From Cryptomeria japonica (lineage: Eukaryota > Streptophyta > Pinopsida > Cupressales > Cupressaceae), in assembly GCF_030272615.1 (NCBI RefSeq), contig NC_081406.1:472370400-472434399 (forward strand): a stretch of DNA of 64,000 nt, given 5' to 3'. The first letter of the stretch is position 1. Each line of letters starts with the position of its first letter. The position numbers and the translations under genes are program-made. The notes beneath the pieces were generated by a model. It saw nothing but the letters and a program-made list of their open reading frames with translations. It was not told the origin of the DNA and did no database searches. Shown piece by piece: positions 58,354 through 64,000 of the stretch.

Positions 58354-58860
58354 AGGGCAAGTAAATGTAGTCTTTTCCTGATCCTCTAGAGCAATTTGAA
58401 TATGGTTATAGCCACTAAATCCATCCAAGAATGAAAAGTACTGCTTCCCTGCCAAAGAATCTAATACTTGATCCACAAATGGTAATGGAAAATGATCCTT
58501 CCTAGTTGTTGAGTTCAAAGCTCTATAATCTACACATACCCACCATTTGCCTCCTTTCTTTGGAACTATGACTAGAGGCGACACCAAATGACTATCTGAT
58601 ATAGGAGAGATAAATCTGGCATTTAACTATTTTTGTAGTTCCTCTTTAACTATCTCCCTTAATGCAGGATTAATTCTTCTTTGTGGTTGTCTAATTGGTG
58701 TACAGTCTTCTTTGATATAAATGCAGTGTTTACAAATCATAGGATCTATTCCTTTCATGTCTTTGTAATCCCATGCAAAAGCGTGCTGATGACATTTGAG
58801 AAAATCAGTCAGTATTAGCTTCTAAGTTTCTGTAAGCTGATTATTGATATTCAAACATTT
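58354..58860 (-). pseudogene. GypsyA reverse transcriptase, 5' half
   Basis: Reading leftward: GIDPMICKHCIYIKEDC, RQPQRRINPALREIVKEELQ, then VSPLVIVPKKGG, WWVCVDYRALNSTTRKDHFP (usual R.CIDYRKLN) and FLDGFSGYNHIQIA with the first catalytic Asp. It is cut at FTCPWG by Copia2 and resumes at 50655. The segment before VIVPKKGG matches the order seen in Athila/Tat elements. A TAG (from CAG) lies just upstream of LNARFIS. Confidence 0.9.
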
Positions 58861-58896
58861 ATTTGGATCAATTTCTACTTTGACAGTAAGATCAAT

Positions 58897-59826
58897 CTAA
58901 GCTGCTTCAGAAAGATAAGAAATATGAACTTCCTGCGGTAACAAGGTATGCAATATGTCAGTGGCTGCAGGAAAATCTGATGTTACACTACTTGATGTTA
59001 GCTTATGTGATTGGTACTCCAAGCCATACTGATTTTCCAAGATATTAGAAAGGATGGAATCGTCATCCTGATATTGTATAAATGATTTTGTATTAATCAT
59101 CATAAGATGACTGATAGAGTTGACTTCCCCTTCCAATTCCTCCCCCACGTCAAGCAAAACAACTTGTTCTTGATCAAGTTGGGGCTAAGCAGGTGAATAC
59201 AAAGCAAGATTTTTAGTGGAATTTCCATCAAAAATAGTCATGTCTCCTGATCGACATCCTATATATGCATCAATTGTAGCAAGCCAAGGTCTCCCTAAGA
59301 TGACCGAATACCCCCCCAATGTAGCTTTAGGAGACAAGATCATAAAATCTATCGAATATTCTCAGGAATCTAGAGTAACCACAACATCTTCAATCATACC
59401 ATCAGGGTGAACTATAGAACTATCAGCAAGCTGTAGAATCGTATGAGAAGGCCTGACACTGGTTATGATAATTTTTTGCATAATATCCTTTCTCATTACA
59501 TTTATGGCTTCTCCCAAATCTATTAGTGCATTCTTTATCTGGGTGCCTTTGATGACTATTATCACAATAGGACTACCAAGGTCATAATATTTAGGTATTG
59601 AAACCTTGCCCAACATAATATTAGCCAGTTGATCCATTACATGCACTGTTTGTCGATCCTTTTTCTTCCTACTAGCTTTCTTTAAAAATGCTTCTTTAAT
59701 TTCTTTATCATAGATAGGCACATCCTTAATAGCCTGAAATAATGGAATCTTAACACATATGTGTTTCAGTTGATCAATAATATCAAAATTTATATCATCT
59801 TGCTGATGACTCTCTTCTGCTTGCAA
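58897..59826 (-). pseudogene. GypsyA aspartic protease region
   Basis: The frame includes the retropepsin-like core KNALIDLGEAINVM (usual ALiDLGASiNlM) at about 59510, and in the next piece LGRPWLATIDAYIGC, typical of the protease C-terminal loop. A 155-residue upstream part contains KHICVKIPLFQAIKDVPIY, a segment characteristic of Athila-type Gag-protease junctions. A Ser/Ala-to-Glu change next to the active Asp and stops between pieces indicate decay. The protease would process Gag-Pol. Confidence 0.8.
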
Positions 59827-61462
59827 CCTTTGAGGAAATGGGGGATTTTACAGATTTTGGGGAATTTGGGTTGCTAGACTAAATATTTCCTTTTCCTTTT
59901 GTACTTCAGTTATAACTGGAGGGGATGGATTAGGAAAAGTTGTCTCGGATCTAAGGTGAATATCACTTATAGTAAGAGAATATGTTGGGTATTGAGTAGG
60001 ATTGACTGAATATACCTATTGTTGTTGTTGGGGCTTGCTATTAGGATTTGGCATGGGTTGAGTAGGCAGTTGTGTGGGTTTAGGTAGAACTATATTAGTA
60101 TCCGGAAGCGACATTATAGCAGGCTATTGAGGCTACTGCAGTGGTTGTTGATACCCAGAAGACTAACTTGACTACTTCTGACTTCTGGAATCTCTATTGA
60201 GGAGTAGGTTTCCAATCCCCTTAGAATGGCTACCATAGTCCCTGATATTGAGACCAATTTCCTTGTGGTTGTTGCCACTATGGAGATTGATTGGCAAAAT
60301 TTTGCCCTTTCCCTTGAGGGTTATACCAATTTTGATAATTTCCAAAATTTTGAGCATATGAAGGTTGCCACTAATTATTTTGTGCATAGGAATTTCCATT
60401 ATAGCCAAAAAAAGAAAGTGGGTCAGGAGGCATACCTTGTCTTGGAAAATTTGGCCTTCTTTGAGCAACATAAAATATTTGTTCATCATCTCCATGTATT
60501 GGCTTAAAATCAGGAACATCAAGACTTGCAACCAACTTACATCTACAGTCTCTCTTCTTCTGCCTACAGTGTGGACAGAATTTTGCAAGCATTGCCTCAG
60601 CTTCCTCATGCTTCTTCTTAGCTTGAAGTGTGTCTAACTAAGTAGCCATATTATTTATGATATCCTCTTTAAAATCCTTCAAAAGGTGACTGATCTCCAT
60701 TCGTGACACTCCATTACTAGATGTTGATAAAGACACTTCTGGCTTGAAATGCATATTCTTCTTAGTAGAGGATCTGGAATATTTTTGACAAATTTGGCCG
60801 ATGTCAGTCCATGTTGATTGAGCTATATCACCACCTCCCATAAGGTCCAAAGCATATGTGCATTCCTCACTAGTCCCTCTCAAAAATATCAACTTAAGAG
60901 AGTCTTCATTTAAAGTACTATGTTTGGACTTCTTCACACTAAATAGAAATCTCCCAAGATAATCTTCTAGACTCTCATCCTCCCTTTGTGTCATTCTGAA
61001 GATATCATCCCCATGGCGGTCAGTCCCCCGACAATAATCTTTATATTTCTCAAGAAACAATCATTCATCTCATCTCATGTATTGATTGTACTACTCCCTA
61101 GACTCATAAACCTTCTCAAAGCTGAATCTTTTAAAGTGGCAAGAAATATTTTAAGTCTATGGGCATATGTAGTGTAGTCTAACTCCTACAGAGGACATCA
61201 AATCAAACAAGAAAGTATTGGGGTCCTCTATCACCAGTCCATAAAATTTAGGTAAAGAAGAAGCTGCAATGTTCTTGAGGTTAGCATTATCATGCAAATC
61301 AAAAATGGGGAACTCAAATGTTGGGTTCACAAGTGGAGGTGGGTTATTCCCCCCACCTCCTAGTGGATTTCCTTGCATTGGTCTTTGAGGAGGAGTTACT
61401 AGACAAGGGTCCTCTTCAGGTGGTCCAAAGAGGAAATGAAGGTTGTTCTCAGAAAAATGCAA
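59827..61462 (-). pseudogene. GypsyA Gag
   Basis: Gag capsid of the Athila/Tat type in one main frame. Visible pieces are FEFPIFDLHDNANLKNIAAS and LPKFYGLVIEDPNTFLFD, then FLEKYKDYCRGTD and REDESLEDYLGRFLFS. A Cys-rich knuckle-like segment (FCPHCRQKKRDCRCK) lies at about 60560 and a Gln/Tyr/Asn-rich tail at 60200-60400. After about 60180 the frame is full of stops, mostly TAG/TAA at Gln-type codons. The exact start is unclear because the first ATG (61462) lies within the domain. Confidence 0.75.
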
Positions 61463-61699
61463 GATGGTTCAAATTATTTGGGGCTTGATAAAGTGCAGCT
61501 AAAGGGTTTACATCTGGTGCTTAATATGGATTGAATCTTGTATGATCAAGCTGGTTAGGAAGGAATCTACCTTGAGCATCTGTTCTTCATCTATGCATGC
61601 AGATTCATGAGAATTACTTAAAACTAACTGAACTATCAAAACTAACTATACTGAAAACTTAAAAATTCATGACTATGACAGGTTCTTAGTTTGACACCA
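61463..61699 (-). other. GypsyA 5' leader
   Basis: Short untranslated stretch between primer site and gag. I see no motif in it. Confidence 0.5.
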
Positions 61700-61717
61700 T
61701 CCCCGACAACGGTGCCA
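61700..61717 (-). other. GypsyA primer binding site (tRNA-Asp type)
   Basis: TGGCACCGTTGTCGGGGA on the element strand, four bases inside the 5' LTR. It matches the tRNA-Asp site TGGCGCCGTTGCCGGGGA used by Athila-type elements at 16 of 18 positions. Both differences are transitions of the kind that follow cytosine methylation. Confidence 0.8.
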
Positions 61718-62060
61718 AAAATGTCTGCCTAGCCAATTAGAACAATAACTAGACTTACTTTCTTAACTCAAGGATTGGCCATCCATTTTGAGTAGCTATC
61801 ATTTTCATGATTGAGGTTAATTTACTTGTCAACCTAGGGACATATTACTTGAAATGGGTCTGCATTATATATGCACTAAGTTTTAGTAAGAGTCATGTTG
61901 TACTACTGCAGCAACTAAGTCTATCTAAAATAAGCAAGCGGAAATATAACAACTAATTGGCTATAAGAAATCTTAACATTAATAGATGATTCCAACTAAA
62001 TAATTGTTAACTAAGTTCAAAGCTAACAAAACGGGATTACTCTATCTACTTTGGTTGCAA

Positions 62061-62065
62061 GAACA
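62061..62065 (+). repeat. Solo LTR target duplication, left copy
   Basis: gaaca here versus aaaca at 63284-63288, one G-to-A difference. The uninterrupted 3' LTR reads ggaacagtcaca at this place. Confidence 0.7.
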
Positions 62066-63283
62066 TGTTGGCCATTTGGTGGAATTGATTATATGTTGCA
62101 TTGATGTTTTGTCATTGATGTCAATACTAGTTGTTTGGATGCTTTATCGGCACCCTTCTGGTCCCAGTAGGTTAAGTGGTTTCTAGTTAACTTGGATCTG
62201 ACATGATCTGGTAGGCTCTGGTATAGTCTATTGATGGAATTGGCTTGTGCATGATACTTATACTCATATTTGGTCAGTTGGTTTTGATTTGGAGATCGGA
62301 TGCTATCCTGCTTGCTTAGAAGATTGATTTCTAGTTCCGGTGTGGGTTTCACCGGCACAACTTTAGATGGAGATCTTTGATGAATTGCATAAGTGGTGAT
62401 GGTACAACTTTTGATGGAGTTTAAGAATGTTGTTGGTGATCATGTTCAAAACTTGGCAGATGGAGATCAATGTTGAAGAGTGTGGACCTATACTTGGTCT
62501 CGTTTAATCTAGGTTATAGATCGGATTTAATGTAATGTGTGGATAAGACCTATTGATGTATTTTTGGGATGTCTTATGTATTAATATTATTTGTTTCATC
62601 TAAGGCTGACATAGTTTGTAATTATGTAATCGGTTTATTTTTTTGGTGGTCGACCTGATTGTTTATGATTGAGGGTTTGTATATATAGATGTAAGATATC
62701 ATTGTAGATCATCATGGTTAATGTAAGAGGTCATGGTCAAGGAATGTAATGTGTGAATAATGTAATATCATTTAGGCAGAGGAGTTGATCGATCATTGGA
62801 GAATGAATTGAGTTATGTAAGAGGATTTAGTCCTCTGGTATTTATCTTAACTAGAACTGTGCTCAGGCATAGGAGATGCTATCTTTTGCAGTTAAACACT
62901 TATCTGGATTGTAGTTTGGATTTATATGTAGTCAGTGAGGCTCCTTTTGTGATGAGCAGTGCGCTCTAGGTTGTTGCCCTTCCTGCAAGTATATGCCCCT
63001 CAATTTTAATTCACATACTTACTGCAGAAGTATTAGCTAATTGTGTGTAGGCTTCCAACCATGGGTTTTCCCTTTATCGGGTTTTCCACATACAAATCTT
63101 GGTGTTATGTGGATGGCTTTTATTCTGTGATTATTATTTATGCTTAATTGGTTTAACTGAAATTATGGCATTAATGTTTTGGGTTTTGGTATTAAAGTTT
63201 AAATTGTTAATGGTTCCTGTAATCTGTGACAACTAATTCACCCCCCCTCTCAGTTGTCTTCCAGTTATATGAACTATCTAACA
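62066..63283 (+). mobile_element. Solo LTR, copia-type
   Basis: 1,218 bp, tgttggccatttgg...tatctaaca, with TG...CA ends. The absence of these bases in the paired GypsyA LTR proves insertion. The end resembles the reverse complement of the Copia1 LTR start (aattcacccccc-type phrase at about 63234), so it is a copia LTR in plus orientation left by LTR-LTR recombination. It contains no coding region. A phrase tttgtgatgagcagtg at about 62946 resembles the loop of the 28.0 kb hairpin repeats. Confidence 0.8.
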
Positions 63284-64000
63284 AAACAGTCATAGGATCT
63301 GGTTCCAGTGGCTGCAGGAACAGTCAGTTGCTAGAACATCTACTGTAGCAAAAGAAAACTTAATCTAACAATCACACAGGAATACTCACCAAGTGGGCCC
63401 CCTTGGATGAGTGTATCCAGACTTCAAAATGGTTCTATATGCTCATAATAACATAGCCTTTATTCAGTATTTCCATAAGTCGATACAATGCATAAAAATA
63501 AGACAAATGCTTCTAATTCTGGAAAACATTGTCTAACCTCTGTGAAGAGGTGCAGGTCTTTATTTATAAGAAAGTTATAAAAAACTGTCAACTACTTAGA
63601 TAATCCATATGAAATTAGGTTGAAACATTTATTATAGCAAGAAGAAGAAGTCAATGCACAGAGAACGTGGGACTTTACTAACACGCAACCAAGAATATAG
63701 CATTGTAGTTTTTACTAGATCGATGCTTGCTGAAGACATCCATAAATTAGTTTGGTACTGCCTTGCTATTCCTTTGTTGCTTCACTCAAACACCATCTTC
63801 TCCATTATTTTAAATTCTCAACCACCCCAAAATGTCTCCAATTGTTCGCATGGCGTGATTCTCCATCTGGCCTAACCCAACCGCTTTTGCAGCAACTTAT
63901 TTACTCCTGCATTAAAAGTTAGAACATACAAGGGTATATATATCTATTTCCATTAATCACAACATTTTTACATCCACGCATTATATTACCATAATAATCC

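Larger units (their letters stand above)
22956..64000 (-). mobile_element. GypsyA: Ty3/gypsy element inflated by nested insertions
   Basis: Minus-strand element, Athila/Tat-like. The 3' LTR is 22956-24356 and the 5' LTR starts at 61722 and leaves the window. Read from right to left it has a tRNA-Asp type primer site, gag, protease, RT, RNase H, integrase, an extra 3' ORF and a polypurine tract. Four later insertions lie inside: GypsyB, Copia1, Copia2 and a solo LTR. Left flank tgttg (22951-22955) is the expected target duplication, and its partner lies beyond the window. The LTRs differ by many substitutions and small indels, so it is the oldest layer. The coding regions are heavily decayed. 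Confidence 0.85.
61722..64000 (-). repeat. GypsyA 5' LTR (interrupted, runs off window)
   Basis: Starts tgtctgcctagccaatt like the 3' LTR at 22956 and follows it to 62065, then resumes at 63289 after the solo LTR insertion. At the window end it has reached the part matching about 24176 of the other LTR. Roughly 180 bases should lie beyond. Confidence 0.85.

Noticed and set aside
61700-61717. tRNA gene fragment
   Set aside because: It is a primer binding site complementary to a tRNA 3' end next to an LTR, with no cloverleaf around it. The same applies to 46086-46098 and 57164-57176.

Overview
This window looks like intergenic DNA from a large, repeat-rich plant genome. A conifer or other gymnosperm is my best guess, but no host marker gene proves it. 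The support is nested LTR retrotransposons with plant-type ends, primer sites matching plant initiator-Met and Asp tRNAs, CACTA DUF4218/DUF4216 remains, a plant mobile domain (PMD) gene, and plant telomere-like repeats. I see no intact host gene, rRNA or tRNA gene. Almost every coding stretch is broken, and nearly all in-frame stops I checked can be explained by C-to-T changes (CAG, CAA or CGA to a stop), as expected of heavily methylated, decaying DNA.

Positions 1-22,955. A LINE-type RNase H fragment (1315-1653) is followed by AT-rich DNA with a long hairpin (4911-5104). Next comes an inverted-repeat element with telomere-like arms (6404-9874) enclosing remains of a gypsy gag-protease-G-patch region. 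A large unknown single-frame pseudogene (10648-18898) is split by a 4.77 kb TG...CA insertion (12682-17452). Its 5-bp target duplication GATCT restores the reading frame when the insertion is removed. A broken CACTA transposase (21395-22955, minus) ends where the next element begins.

Positions 22,956-64,000. All of this is one minus-strand Ty3/gypsy element (GypsyA, Athila/Tat-like, tRNA-Asp primer site) inflated by later insertions. Its 3' LTR is 22956-24356 and its 5' LTR starts at 61722 and runs off the window. Nested inside are: GypsyB (26587-37919), very young, LTRs almost identical, no reverse transcriptase, with a PMD gene in antisense; Copia1 (38953-47823, duplication AACTT), a decayed full-length copia; Copia2 (50661-58348, duplication CCCCA), a copia-type element whose internal region encodes two long non-pol ORFs; and a solo LTR (62066-63283) inside the GypsyA 5' LTR. 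Removing these rejoins GypsyA gag, protease, RT, RNase H, integrase and an extra 3' ORF.

Most notable: (1) GypsyB is flanked by a 760-bp duplication instead of 5 bp, and its left edge carries a 217-bp inverted copy of its own interior plus filler, a footprint of template-switching repair. (2) The intron of the captured PMD gene holds seven tandem hairpin units whose stems change in a compensatory way around a constant loop. (3) Copia2 and the 10.6-18.9 kb pseudogene encode large proteins I cannot assign. (4) A GC-rich array of seven near-palindromes sits inside the 4.77 kb insertion.
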